A DNA stretch of 45,390 nt from Geobacteraceae bacterium. GTDB taxonomy: Bacteria > Desulfobacterota > Desulfuromonadia > Geobacterales > DSM-12255. Positions within the stretch are counted from its first letter, which is position 1. Each line of letters begins with the position of its first letter. Below the pieces are notes generated by a model. The model saw only the letters and a program-made list of their open reading frames with translations, did no database searches and was not told the origin of the DNA. The stretch covers positions 13,660 to 59,049 of the forward strand of contig JACABD010000023.1 in the NCBI GenBank assembly GCA_013377075.1. Reading direction: 5' to 3'. Position numbers and translations under genes: made by a program. Positions 32,834 to 42,151 of this stretch are shown piece by piece.

Positions 32834-32942
32834 ATAACTCCTCCTGTCCTCCCCTTATCTTAAGGGGAGGGACGCCTTATCAATCGACGAGCTGCGTTAG
32901 CACGTCCCCCCTCTTAAGCTAAGAGGGGACAGGGGGCGTTAT
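32834..32942. repeat. 109-bp palindromic repeat element B
   Basis: Outer arms ATAAC...CCTGTCC and GGACAGG...GTTAT enclose two inner hairpins (CTCCCCTTA/TAAGGGGAG and CCCCTCTTA/TAAGAGGGG), a cloverleaf-like layout. It fills the gap between the membrane-subunit and large-subunit genes, ending 3 nt before the membrane-subunit stop (32946). Confidence 0.6.
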
Positions 32943-32945
32943 GTA

Positions 32946-34211
32946 CTAGTGCCCATTAGCGTGATGGTTCGGGTTCGGCAGAACCGGTATAACCTTGACA
33001 AGAACCTGGTAGCCAAGAAGTTCAAGGGAGACGATTCCCGCAGTTATCATGAGCTCGGCGAACGAAGGGAAATAGTGCCATCCCTGGCCCGGATTAAAGC
33101 CGATGAGATAGACGTTGAAACGGTACAGAGCTCCGCCGAGCACCATCATTGCCGCTGATATAAAGAGCCAGCGGGGCGAGCGTCTCATTGTTTCACTAAA
33201 GAGGATAAATGATCCGCAAGCTATGAGCAGAAACTCAAGAAGGAAAAAGTTAGAGTAGAAGTCGAATTTCACGGCTGCTGCCAGCTGGCCGCGCCATGCC
33301 AGGTCACCTATTCTGACCGTAAGCCAGATAAGAGTCAGCCAGGGGATAATCTTAGAAAGTCCGCTCAGCTCTTTAACCTCAAAGGACCTGCCAAAACCGT
33401 ATGAGGAGATAATCGATTCGAGGATGACGATCCCATAGCCGATATAAACGCAGTTGATCAAAAAGAGCAGTGGCAGAAAACCGGTGTGCCAGAGCGGGTT
33501 GAGTTTGGTGGCGGCGATAAGCAGCAGTGAACCGAGAGATGACTGGTGCATTGTCGGCAGGGTGATGCCAAGGACGATGAAAAAGACCAGAAACTTCTCA
33601 AGACGCGGGCGGAGCCAGGCTGCAGAGCTTTTTACCCACTCCAGCCCTGATGCCATTTTTGCTTCATCGGGCACAAGGCGTGGATGGAGCCAGGTGGTTA
33701 CCTTCCTTAGTGTATTCCCCTTGCTGTTTTCCATGGACCAGAGCACTGCGGGGAGAAATTCGATGGCCAGAACCAGGGTGTAGGTCATGACGCAGAGGGC
33801 AACTTCGAACATTGCTGAATTGATCTGCCAGCGGGACGGCATGAAGAAGCCGTATGAGTTCCAGTAGCGGCCAAGGTCAATCATGACCGAGAAGCCGGCC
33901 AGGCCGTAGCCAAAGAGTGATGTGAGCAGGGCTGAGCGGATAAGCGGGTGATATTTCCAGTGGTTGCGGATGTAGATGAGGATTGCGACTGCATAACCAC
34001 CGCAGGCAATGGCTGTGCCGGTGGCAACGTCGTAGGCGATCCAGATTCCCCATGGATAGCCGTCGCTCATGTTTGATACTGCGCCGATCCCTTTTACATA
34101 GCGGACACCGATGAAGAAGAAGCCAATGAGGGTCAGGGTAAGAAGGACAAAGAAGGATTTGGTAAAGATCTTCCCTTCCTGTTTGATGAACTGTTCATGA
34201 TGTCCGGCCAT
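32946..34211 (-). CDS. hybB: Hydrogenase membrane subunit, HybB/NrfD family (421 aa)
   Basis: About ten hydrophobic segments, NrfD/PsrC-like, with GYPWGIWIAYDVATGTAIAC near the N-terminus typical of HybB. No heme motifs. It passes electrons from the FeS subunit HybA to quinone and anchors the complex. The ATG shares 1 nt with the hybA stop. Confidence 0.95.
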   Translation of the reverse strand: MAGHHEQFIKQEGKIFTKSFFVLLTLTLIGFFFIGVRYVKGIGAVSNMSDGYPWGIWIAYDVATGTAIACGGYAVAILIYIRNHWKYHPLIRSALLTSLFGYGLAGFSVMIDLGRYWNSYGFFMPSRWQINSAMFEVALCVMTYTLVLAIEFLPAVLWSMENSKGNTLRKVTTWLHPRLVPDEAKMASGLEWVKSSAAWLRPRLEKFLVFFIVLGITLPTMHQSSLGSLLLIAATKLNPLWHTGFLPLLFLINCVYIGYGIVILESIISSYGFGRSFEVKELSGLSKIIPWLTLIWLTVRIGDLAWRGQLAAAVKFDFYSNFFLLEFLLIACGSFILFSETMRRSPRWLFISAAMMVLGGALYRFNVYLIGFNPGQGWHYFPSFAELMITAGIVSLELLGYQVLVKVIPVLPNPNHHANGH

Positions 34212-35164
34212 TATTTGTGCTCCTCCCCTTTGCCGGAATTCTCATCCGCTGTTTTCTTTTGGTCGGATATTTCATCCTGCTTCTTCTGGTTCTTTATGGC
34301 TATGAAGCAGAGTGTTGAGTAAAGAGCTACCGGAGCGATGAAGCCTTTGTAAATGGTGTGCTGAATCCTTTCGGAAAACTCGGCAGGAGCAGCTGTGGGC
34401 AGAACAGGGAGTCCGAGCTTGTTGTACGGTACTGCAGCCAGATAGAGGTGGTTTGTGCCGCCAAGTTCGTGCTCGCCGTAAACGGACTGAATATAACGGC
34501 CCGGATTTTCTTTCAGGCGGGTATGGGCAATTTCCAGTAGATCCTTTCTTTTGCCAAAGGTGATCGCTCCCACCGGACAGGTTTCGGCGCAGGCGGTGAT
34601 CCCTTTTTGTTTAAGATTAGTGCTCTTGCAGAGGTCACACTTGACGATCTGTGGAACGGTCTTTTCCCACTGGAATTTAGGAATGTTGAAAGAACAGCCG
34701 ACCTGGCAGTAACGGCAACCGATGCAGGTGTCCTTGTTGTAGTCGATGATTCCGGTAATCTTGTCCTTTGACATGGCGCTTACCGGGCAGACCGAGACGC
34801 ATGAAGGTTTCTGGCAGTGCATACAGGAGTATTTAACATAGGACCATTTTGCATCGGACTCCTTGTAGAGTTTGATCAGAGTCCTTGTGCTGCCGGAAAG
34901 ATCCTGCGGTGCATCCCAGATGCCATCCTTGTCGAATGGCGCCTTTTCATAGGATAGATTGCCAAAATCGCCGTTTACCCGTTTGCAGGCGGTCATGCAG
35001 GCCTTGCAACCGACGCACATGGTGGCGTCATAGAGCATTCCCAGCGCCTCGTTATTGACCTGTCCATGTTCTGATGCGCCTGCAATACCGGCTTTGCAGG
35101 TCAAAAGAGCAGCGCCGCCAAAACCGATTGTTTTCAAAAAACCTCTGCGGCTCTGTTTACTCAT
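34211..35164 (-). CDS. hybA: Hydrogenase FeS electron-transfer subunit HybA (317 aa)
   Basis: ATG 35164 is chosen: GAGGAG precedes it and a Tat signal follows at once (SRRGFLKTIGFGG). Four ferredoxin cysteine groups: CVGCKACMTACK, CMHCQKPSCVSVCP, CIGCRYCQVGCS, and CDLCKS with CAETCP. A C-terminal hydrophobic helix (APVALYSTLCFIAI) anchors it. It connects the small subunit to HybB. It overlaps the small-subunit stop by 8 nt. Confidence 0.95.
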   Translation of the reverse strand: MSKQSRRGFLKTIGFGGAALLTCKAGIAGASEHGQVNNEALGMLYDATMCVGCKACMTACKRVNGDFGNLSYEKAPFDKDGIWDAPQDLSGSTRTLIKLYKESDAKWSYVKYSCMHCQKPSCVSVCPVSAMSKDKITGIIDYNKDTCIGCRYCQVGCSFNIPKFQWEKTVPQIVKCDLCKSTNLKQKGITACAETCPVGAITFGKRKDLLEIAHTRLKENPGRYIQSVYGEHELGGTNHLYLAAVPYNKLGLPVLPTAAPAEFSERIQHTIYKGFIAPVALYSTLCFIAIKNQKKQDEISDQKKTADENSGKGEEHK

Positions 35165-36272
35165 CCTTTTTCTCCTCATCACCCATGTCGCTGTCTTTAG
35201 GAAGTTTCTTTGCCAGCATTGCCCCGGCTCCAAGGGCTGCCCCGGCGGCAAGACCGAGAACTCCGGTGGTAAGAGGATCAGCCCCCTTGCCCTTATCCTT
35301 GAGGTTTACATTGGCATAGGTGTCAGGTGGTGTCGGCATGTGGATCTGAACCTTTTCTGAAATAGGCTTCTTGAAGAGGATATCAGGTTCTGTGCAGCCG
35401 ATGCAGGGATGACCGATCGAAACCGGCCAGGCACCGACGTCGTTGAAACGCTGTACCGAGCAGTTGGCGAAAGTCTCAGGCCCTTTGCAGCCGAGCTTGT
35501 AGAGGCAGTAACCTTCAGCATGGGTTGGATCGCCGTATTTAAGTGCAAAACGGCCTGCGTCGAAGTGTGGACGACGCTCGCAGTGTTCGTGAATTTTGCG
35601 GCCATAGGCAAACATTGGTCGGCCCAGGGCATCAAGATCAGGCAGTTTCTTGAAGGTGAGGAAATACATGACAGTTGAGAGGAAGCTGTGGGGGTTTGGC
35701 GGGCAGCCGGGGATGTTGATGATAGGCTTGTCTTTGATAATGTCTCTTACTCCGACTGCTCCGGTCGGGTTCGGTGCTACTGACTGAATGCCGCCGTAGC
35801 TGGCGCAGGTGCCGACCGGGATTATGGCTGCCGCACCTTCTGCAAGATGTCTCAAACTTTCCAGCGAGGTCTTTCCTGCTACCTTGCAGTAAATGCCGTT
35901 ATCTTTAGTCGGGATAGCACCTTCGACTACGAGAATATACTTCCCCTTGTTGGCGGTCATGGAGTCGTGGAGGGATTTCTCTGCCTGATGTCCGGAGCCT
36001 GCCATCAGTGTCTCGTGGTAGTCGAGGGAGATCATGTCGAGAATCAGGGTTGATATTGTCGGGTGGGACGAGCGAAGGAGCGATTCGGAACATCCGGTGC
36101 ACTCCTGAAAGTGAAGCCAGATAACAGCCGGGTTCTTGTTGGTTTCTACTGCTTCTGCAAGCTTTACATGCATGGCTAACGGTAGCCCCAGCATTGCCGT
36201 GACGGATGCGCACGTTTTCATGAAATCTCTTCGGGTTACTCCGGCACAGAAATACTCTTCGTCTTTTTTCAT
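35157..36272 (-). CDS. hybO: [NiFe]-hydrogenase small subunit (371 aa)
   Basis: ATG 36272 is chosen: AAAGGA precedes it, a Tat signal TRRDFMKTCASV follows, and the longer frame would start inside the sigma-54 promoter. FeS cysteines include CTGCSESLLR (proximal cluster), GTCASYGG, PGCPPNPHS, and CPxIGCTEPD-type HPCIGCTEPD. A C-terminal hydrophobic stretch (GVLGLAAGAALGAGAMLA) serves as membrane anchor. Relays electrons from the NiFe site. First gene of the operon; called hybS in Geobacter. Confidence 0.97.
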   Translation of the reverse strand: MKKDEEYFCAGVTRRDFMKTCASVTAMLGLPLAMHVKLAEAVETNKNPAVIWLHFQECTGCSESLLRSSHPTISTLILDMISLDYHETLMAGSGHQAEKSLHDSMTANKGKYILVVEGAIPTKDNGIYCKVAGKTSLESLRHLAEGAAAIIPVGTCASYGGIQSVAPNPTGAVGVRDIIKDKPIINIPGCPPNPHSFLSTVMYFLTFKKLPDLDALGRPMFAYGRKIHEHCERRPHFDAGRFALKYGDPTHAEGYCLYKLGCKGPETFANCSVQRFNDVGAWPVSIGHPCIGCTEPDILFKKPISEKVQIHMPTPPDTYANVNLKDKGKGADPLTTGVLGLAAGAALGAGAMLAKKLPKDSDMGDEEKKDE

Positions 36273-36328
36273 ATTCAGTCCTTTTTGGTAGAGTGTCAGC
36301 CCTGATGCAAAAAGCTCGTACCAATACA

Positions 36329-36343
36329 GCAACTCCCTTGCCA
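36329..36343 (-). promoter_or_regulatory. Sigma-54 promoter of the hydrogenase operon
   Basis: Minus strand TGGCAAGGGAGTTGC followed by T, against TGGCACG-N4-TTGCW: exact spacing, perfect -12, one mismatch in -24. Predicted start about 36317, giving a 45-nt leader to ATG 36272. A divergent sigma-54 activator gene starts at 36615. Confidence 0.75.
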
Positions 36344-36451
36344 AAGTTTAATGATAAATGTAACTGTTTTTGGATCCGCTAATTAGCCGAAATTACGATG
36401 TTTTGTGATTGTGATCTCGGTAAGTTATATTTCAGGCTATTCCACTCTTGC

Positions 36452-36487
36452 ATCCTTTTGTCTTTATCTGTATCTTTTTGTCCATAT
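36452..36487. promoter_or_regulatory. Tandem direct repeats, candidate activator sites
   Basis: ATCCTTTTGTCTTTAT and ATCTTTTTGTCCATAT match at 13 of 16 positions and begin exactly 20 bp apart, i.e. two helical turns. They lie about 110-145 bp upstream of the hydrogenase -24 element, an ordinary distance for NtrC-type activator binding. Confidence 0.4.
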
Positions 36488-36505
36488 GTGACTGACGTCT
36501 AAACC

Positions 36506-36579
36506 AACCCCCCTCTATCCCCCCTTGACAGGGGGGAGGTTTTAAAGTCTCCCCTGTTAAGGGGAGATTTAGAGGGGTT
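36506..36579. repeat. 74-bp palindromic repeat element C
   Basis: Outer arms AACCCCCCTCTA and TAGAGGGGTT enclose two hairpins (CCCCCCTT/AGGGGGG and CTCCCCT/AGGGGAG), the same cloverleaf plan as the element at 32834-32942. It lies just upstream of the activator gene. Confidence 0.55.
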
Positions 36580-36614
36580 TGATTTGAAAGTTTGATTGTT
36601 TCTGAGGAGGAATT

Positions 36615-37964
36615 GTGGCAAAGGCAAAAATACTAATCTGCGATGATGAGGCGGAAATCCTTCGCTATCTGAAGAAAATACTTGAAGGTGAGGGGTATCA
36701 TGTGGAGACTTACAGCTCCGGTACTGAGCTGATCAGTCGACTCGAAGGCTCCGGATTTGCCGATCTGCTCCTACAGGATATGCGCCTTCCCGATATGGAT
36801 GGTCTGACTATTTTTAACCAGACCAGAAGAATAAGGCCCGATCTGCCGGTGGTCATAATGACCGCCTACGGGTCCATAGATACGGCAGTGGATGCCATAA
36901 AACTCGGAGCCTACGACTACATCACCAAACCGTTCCCCAAGGAGAAGCTTTTGGGGATTCTTGCCAATATCTTCGAACGGCAGCAGCTTAAGGAGGAGAA
37001 CCGCAAGCTCAAGGAGGATCTGCAGGTTAAGGCACCACAACTGGTATTCAGGAGCCGCCAGTTCCGCGAAATTTACGACTTCACTCTGCAGGTTGCGGCC
37101 AGTGACAGTAATATTCTTATCCTTGGTGAATCGGGAACAGGCAAGGAGCTGATTGCCTCAACCATCCACAATTCGAGCCAGCGCCGTGGGAAAACCTTCT
37201 ACTCAATTAACTGCGCCGCACTGACCGAGACACTTTTGGAAAGTCAGCTCTTCGGCCATGTCCGTGGTGCCTTTACTGGAGCCTTTTCCACCCAGAAGGG
37301 TATTCTTGCCGAGTCCGATGGCTGCACTCTGTTTCTCGATGAAGTAGGTGACATGAGCCTGGCTGTGCAGGCAAAACTGCTGCGGGTAATTCAGGAGGGG
37401 GAGTTCATTCCTGTCGGCAGCACCAGGCCACAATCGGTGGATATCCGTTTTGTGGCTGCCACCAACAGGGATCTTGAGCAGGAGATGCGCTCAGGCCGTT
37501 TCCGTGAAGACTTCTACTACCGCTTGAATGTTATTACCATAAACCTGCCGCCGCTACGTGAGCGTCCTGATGATATCGAGCCGATGGCGTTGCATTTCCT
37601 TGAGCGCTTTTCCAAGCGGATGAAAAAACAGGTGACAGCAATTTCTGCGGCTGCTCTGGAAATGCTGATAAACTACCAGTGGCCGGGAAATGCCAGGGAG
37701 CTTGAGAATGTCATGGAGCGCGCCGTCATTCTTGCCCGTACAAATGAAATTACTGTTGACACGCTGCCAATCTGGAAAAAGGATGGCTCCCAGCTTGCAA
37801 ATGCCAGTGGCGGTTCACTTTCGCTGGAGGCTCTGGAAAAGGAGCATATCCGTGCTGTATATGAGGCAAACAGCCAGAACAAGAGCAAAACTGCGGAACT
37901 GCTCGGAATATCGCGCAAAACCCTTGACCGGAAAATTGTCGAATACGGGCTGGGCAGTCGATGA
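36615..37964 (+). CDS. NtrC-family sigma-54-dependent response regulator (449 aa), probable hydrogenase activator
   Basis: Receiver domain (about 1-120) with D10/D11 and phosphoacceptor D55 in [16 protein letters not shown]+ domain (about 140-375): Walker A GESGTGKE, intact sigma-54 loop GAFTGA, Walker [24 protein letters not shown]-terminal Fis-type HTH (about 405-446; [16 protein letters not shown]). GTG start follows GAGGAGGAA. Followed by its kinase gene and divergent from the hydrogenase operon, whose promoter is sigma-54 type; HoxA/HydG-like control of the hydrogenase is the simplest reading. Confidence 0.93.
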   Translation: MAKAKILICDDEAEILRYLKKILEGEGYHVETYSSGTELISRLEGSGFADLLLQDMRLPDMDGLTIFNQTRRIRPDLPVVIMTAYGSIDTAVDAIKLGAYDYITKPFPKEKLLGILANIFERQQLKEENRKLKEDLQVKAPQLVFRSRQFREIYDFTLQVAASDSNILILGESGTGKELIASTIHNSSQRRGKTFYSINCAALTETLLESQLFGHVRGAFTGAFSTQKGILAESDGCTLFLDEVGDMSLAVQAKLLRVIQEGEFIPVGSTRPQSVDIRFVAATNRDLEQEMRSGRFREDFYYRLNVITINLPPLRERPDDIEPMALHFLERFSKRMKKQVTAISAAALEMLINYQWPGNARELENVMERAVILARTNEITVDTLPIWKKDGSQLANASGGSLSLEALEKEHIRAVYEANSQNKSKTAELLGISRKTLDRKIVEYGLGSR

Positions 37965-38013
37965 GATTTATCCAGTTATCCCTCGACGCATCTGACTTGC
38001 GAGGCGTATTGCC

Positions 38014-40005
38014 ATGTTGAAACGGCGCTTTCCCATCAGAACCAAGCTGACGGTTGCCACCATTTTACCACTTTCCGTGGCAATACTCATCTGCACCATA
38101 GCCAGCTTCTCCATCCTCCTGACAAAGATAGGTTCCCAGGCCCAGGAGAAAGTCCGCAGTGACTTGAATGCAGCCCGGGAGATTTACCAGCGCGAGATAG
38201 ACCACCTCCGCGATATTGTCCGCTTTACGGCAACAACCCCTTACGTTGCCGACTCTCTGAAAAAGATTGATAAAGCCCACCTTGGCGCAGTTCTTGAGCC
38301 GCTTTTGAACAGCGAAAAACTTGATCTTTTTGGCGTTGTCGATGCTGGCGGAACAGTTGTCTTCCGTGCCCATAACCGCACTACTACCGGTGATGACCTT
38401 TCCAGGGATTATCTTGTCAAACGTGCCTTGAAAGGGGAAACCATTGCCGGTACAACTGTACTGCCCAAGTCAAGGCTGGAAAAGGAAGGGGAATATATTA
38501 CGAGTCGGGCGCTGATAAATATCCGTCCAACTAAATTTGCCGTACCTTCAACCAAAACTGTTGAGGATAGCGGCATGTTTCTCATTGCCGCCGCACCTGT
38601 AAGGGCACGAGGTGGGGCCATTGTCGGTGCTATCTACTGCGCAGTCCTTCTTAACAATAACAACGAGCTGGTAGACAGGATAAAAAATGTCGTTTCAGAA
38701 GGTGGCAAAGCCGATAACAAAAGTTCGGCCACCTCCTCCATTATTCTCAATGATGTCCGCATTGCCACCAATGTCATCGGCTCTGACAGTCAGCGCTCCA
38801 TCGGCACCAGGATCTCCGAGGAGGTTTACCGGCGGGTTGTGCTGATGAACGAAAAGTGGATTGACCGGGCTTTTGTGGTGAACGACTGGTATTTTAGTGC
38901 CTATGAACCGATTAGTTCACTTGAAGGTGCGCCCCTTGGCGCTTTCTATGTTGGTATGCTGGAGAAACCATATACCCGTCTGAAATTTAATATTATTCTT
39001 TTGATCAGCTCTGTACTTTTGATCAGCGGTTTGATGGGAACTGTCGTTGCCCGTGCAGCCGCTTCCCGCCTTGCATATCCGATCAAGGAGCTTGAGTCTT
39101 TTGCACGCAATCTTGCTGCCGGACGCCGTGGTGAGCGAATCGAAAAGGTAAGTGACGATGAGATTGGTGATCTGGCAGACGCCTTCAACAGGATGTCTGC
39201 GGCCTTGACTGAAAAGGAGACCGAAATCCTTGAGCTCAACAGGAGCCTGGAGGTGAAGGTTCATATCCGCACAGCAGAACTTGAGGAGAAGAGCAGGCTT
39301 CTCGTCGAGGCCAAGGAGGATCTGTCCAAAGCCGAGCGACTGGCCGCCATTGGTGAGCTGGCAGCCGGTGTTGCCCATGAGATCAACAACCCGCTTTCCA
39401 TAATCAGGGGTAACAGTGAGCTGCTGCAGATGGATCTACCCCCGGATTCCAGCTCCCTTGAAGAGGTCGACATCATATCCAGAGCCGTTGGCAGGATAGA
39501 GAGGATTGTTGCTAATCTGCTCAAATTTGCACGGCGCGAAAACAAGCGGATCGGCAGGGTGGAGATTGCTTCCATGCTTGAGGAAATTCTCTCCCAGGTC
39601 GGTCATCAGGTCCCTCTGGAGGGGATTACCATTGAGAGATGTCTGGACCAAAATGTCGAGATTGAGGGTGATTCCGACCAGTTGCACCAAGTGTTCACCA
39701 ACCTTGTTCTTAACGCAGTACAATCAATGCCAGAAGGCGGCCTGTTGACGGTTTCTGACTGTAGTGCGGCTGATGACGGAGGGTGCGAGGTTATTGTCAG
39801 CGATACAGGTACGGGAATATCTGCAGAAAATCTCGAAAAGATCTTCAACCCGTTCTTCACCACCAGAAGTCAAGGGACAGGGCTTGGACTCTCCGTCTCC
39901 TACGGTATAGTTAAGGACCATGATGGAGAGATTACAGTTGAGAGTCGTCAGGGAGTTGGTACGAGCTTTAAAGTAAAACTGCCGCTGTCACAGTCTGATA
40001 AATAA
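38014..40005 (+). CDS. Membrane sensor histidine kinase with Cache-type periplasmic domain (663 aa)
   Basis: TM1 about 12-35, a large periplasmic domain (about 36-320) with Cache-like sequence, TM2 about 325-345, then HAMP (YPIKELESFARNLAAGRRGE), a coiled coil, HisKA with H-box VAHEINNPLSIIRGNSEL, and HATPase (NLVLNAVQSM, SDTGTGI, GTGLGLSVSY). It senses an extracellular or periplasmic ligand and should phosphorylate the regulator encoded 49 nt upstream. The start follows a GAGG site. Confidence 0.92.
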   Translation: MLKRRFPIRTKLTVATILPLSVAILICTIASFSILLTKIGSQAQEKVRSDLNAAREIYQREIDHLRDIVRFTATTPYVADSLKKIDKAHLGAVLEPLLNSEKLDLFGVVDAGGTVVFRAHNRTTTGDDLSRDYLVKRALKGETIAGTTVLPKSRLEKEGEYITSRALINIRPTKFAVPSTKTVEDSGMFLIAAAPVRARGGAIVGAIYCAVLLNNNNELVDRIKNVVSEGGKADNKSSATSSIILNDVRIATNVIGSDSQRSIGTRISEEVYRRVVLMNEKWIDRAFVVNDWYFSAYEPISSLEGAPLGAFYVGMLEKPYTRLKFNIILLISSVLLISGLMGTVVARAAASRLAYPIKELESFARNLAAGRRGERIEKVSDDEIGDLADAFNRMSAALTEKETEILELNRSLEVKVHIRTAELEEKSRLLVEAKEDLSKAERLAAIGELAAGVAHEINNPLSIIRGNSELLQMDLPPDSSSLEEVDIISRAVGRIERIVANLLKFARRENKRIGRVEIASMLEEILSQVGHQVPLEGITIERCLDQNVEIEGDSDQLHQVFTNLVLNAVQSMPEGGLLTVSDCSAADDGGCEVIVSDTGTGISAENLEKIFNPFFTTRSQGTGLGLSVSYGIVKDHDGEITVESRQGVGTSFKVKLPLSQSDK

Positions 40006-40098
40006 AGTCATTTAAAGTAACGCTTGATCTTACACTGATGTTTACAGGCCTGACAAAGATGGTTTTGTTATAAACGCCAGCAAGGAACCGGGCAACCT

Positions 40099-41265
40099 AT
40101 GCCAATCCCGATCTCATACAGCTTTCGAAATCTTTGGACACGGCGGATGACAACCGTGCTTACCGCCTCCGGCATGGGCATGGTTGTATTTGTTTTTGCA
40201 GCCACGCTGATGCTTGCTGACGGCTTGCAGAAGACCCTTGTGGAGACCGGCTCTCCGGAGAATGTGGTTGTTATAAGGCGTGCCGCCCAGTCGGAGGTGC
40301 AAAGCGGTGTGGAGCGGATTCAGGCTTCCATAGTCGAGAGCCGTCCTGAAGTTGCAATCGGCGCTGACGGCAGGCCGCTTCTGGCAAAGGAGCTGGTGGT
40401 GCTGATCAATCTGTTGAAGAGGGGAACCGGTAAGCCTGCCAATGTCGTTATCCGTGGCATTGGTGAGGCATCGCTGGCAATACGCCCACAGGTGAAACTG
40501 GTTATGGGGAGAATGCCCCGCCCGGGCTCTTCGGAAATTATTACCGGTCAGGGGATTGCAAAACGTTTCGAAGGTACTGGGATCGGCGAGCATCTCCGCT
40601 TTGCCATGCGTGACTGGACTGTGGTCGGTGTTTTCGATGCCGGCAGCACCGGTTTCTCTTCAGAAATATGGGGGGATGCAGACCAGTTGATGCAGTCTTT
40701 CCGCCGGCCCGTCTACTCATCGGTCACTTTCAGGCTGAAGGCGATATCTCTTTTTGACAGCTTCAAAGCGGCTGTTGAGGAAGATCCACGTATGACGGTT
40801 GAGGCCAAACGGGAAACGAAGTACTATCTCGATCAGTCGGAAGCGATGGCCAAATTCCTCCGTATTCTCGGGATGGCACTGACGGTGATCTTCTCCCTCG
40901 GAGCTGTCATCGGTGCCATGATCACCATGTATGCTGCAGTTGCCAACAGAATAGTTGAAATCGGCACACTGCGGGCCCTTGGTTTTCAGCGGCGCAGCAT
41001 TCTGCTGGCGTTTGTCATGGAGTCACTTTTCCTTGGTCTGATTGGCGGTTTGGCCGGTGTTTTTGCCGCATCTTTTCTGCAACTGCTGACGATTTCAACC
41101 ATGAACTGGCAATCATTTGCAGAACTGGCATTTTCTTTTACACTTTCATTAGACGTAGTAGTAAAATCAATATTGTTTTCACTCTTTATGGGTCTTGCAG
41201 GCGGATTGCTTCCCGCTTTTCGGGCAGCACGAATGAATATTGTCGAGGCGCTGCGAGCTAACTGA
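40099..41265 (+). CDS. Orphan FtsX/MacB-family permease (388 aa)
   Basis: TM1 at about 15-38 (TTVLTASGMGMVVFVFAATL), a periplasmic MacB-type domain (about 45-245), and three C-terminal TM segments with NRIVEIGTLRALGFQRRSIL, typical of FtsX-like permeases. It resembles the permease at 23115-24272 but no ATPase or adaptor gene adjoins it. It might share the ATPase at 22407 or use one elsewhere. Followed after 15 nt by the two-TM protein. Confidence 0.88.
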   Translation: MPIPISYSFRNLWTRRMTTVLTASGMGMVVFVFAATLMLADGLQKTLVETGSPENVVVIRRAAQSEVQSGVERIQASIVESRPEVAIGADGRPLLAKELVVLINLLKRGTGKPANVVIRGIGEASLAIRPQVKLVMGRMPRPGSSEIITGQGIAKRFEGTGIGEHLRFAMRDWTVVGVFDAGSTGFSSEIWGDADQLMQSFRRPVYSSVTFRLKAISLFDSFKAAVEEDPRMTVEAKRETKYYLDQSEAMAKFLRILGMALTVIFSLGAVIGAMITMYAAVANRIVEIGTLRALGFQRRSILLAFVMESLFLGLIGGLAGVFAASFLQLLTISTMNWQSFAELAFSFTLSLDVVVKSILFSLFMGLAGGLLPAFRAARMNIVEALRAN

Positions 41266-41280
41266 AACTTTGGAGTAGTC

Positions 41281-42024
41281 ATGTTCAAATTACATAAACG
41301 TTCAGAAGTTATGGTTCTGTTGATGCTGCTGGCTTCCCTCACTCTTTACGGCATTGACTATTTTGTTTTCGGAAATGAGCGGGAGATAGGCTTTAGTTTT
41401 ATTGGCAATCTGGCATTTCTGCCGATCTACGTCCTTTTTGTAACCTTCATGATTGAGCGGATACTCAAGCAGCGGGAGAAGGATGTACTGCGCCAGAAGA
41501 TGAACATGGTCATCGGCGTCTTTTTTAGCGAGGTGGGGACCCCCTTTTTGAAGGATGGTTTCTGTTTTCTTATGGATAAAGAAGGGCTCGCTGATCGGGT
41601 GAAGATAACTGCCCAATGGAGCGATGCCGAGTTCACAGGACTATCGCATTTTCTAGATAAAGGTGATATGCGAATGGATAGTCGCCTCTGCAGCATGGAT
41701 GATTTGAAAGCGTTCTTTGTCTCCAAACGCAATTTCATGCTCGGTCTTCTGGAAAATCCCAACCTGCTTGAGCATGACGGCTTTACCGAACTGCTCTGGG
41801 CGGTGTTTCATCTTCTGGAGGAACTCCAGTACAGGCAGTCACTGGTCGGTCTCCCGGACGCGGACATGGACCACCTTTCCGGTGACATAAGACGGGCCTA
41901 TACCCATCTCTTGAAGCAGTGGGTCGTTTACCTCCAACACCTGAAAAGCGATTACCCTTATCTTTATTCTCTTGCTGTTAGACATAATCCGCTGAACCCT
42001 GAGGCAAGGGTTGTGCTCTCTTGA
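41281..42024 (+). CDS. Protein of unknown function with two N-terminal TM segments (247 aa)
   Basis: Two hydrophobic segments (about 10-28 and 42-62) precede a soluble, mostly helical domain (about 65-247) rich in Leu and acidic residues (LLWAVFHLLEELQYRQSL, LLKQWVVYLQHLKSDYPYLY). No cofactor or catalytic motif visible. Close downstream of the orphan permease, so possibly co-transcribed. I do not recognise the family. Confidence 0.75.
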   Translation: MFKLHKRSEVMVLLMLLASLTLYGIDYFVFGNEREIGFSFIGNLAFLPIYVLFVTFMIERILKQREKDVLRQKMNMVIGVFFSEVGTPFLKDGFCFLMDKEGLADRVKITAQWSDAEFTGLSHFLDKGDMRMDSRLCSMDDLKAFFVSKRNFMLGLLENPNLLEHDGFTELLWAVFHLLEELQYRQSLVGLPDADMDHLSGDIRRAYTHLLKQWVVYLQHLKSDYPYLYSLAVRHNPLNPEARVVLS

Positions 42025-42151
42025 TAGACCGCCAAAAAATTATTTTCATCATAATCTGTTTACCCCTTTATTTTCCTTGAGGGGATGATTATCTATGTTA
42101 ATATCTGGCCGCTTGGCCATTGATCAAAACAGGAATCAGATGAGGGGGAAT

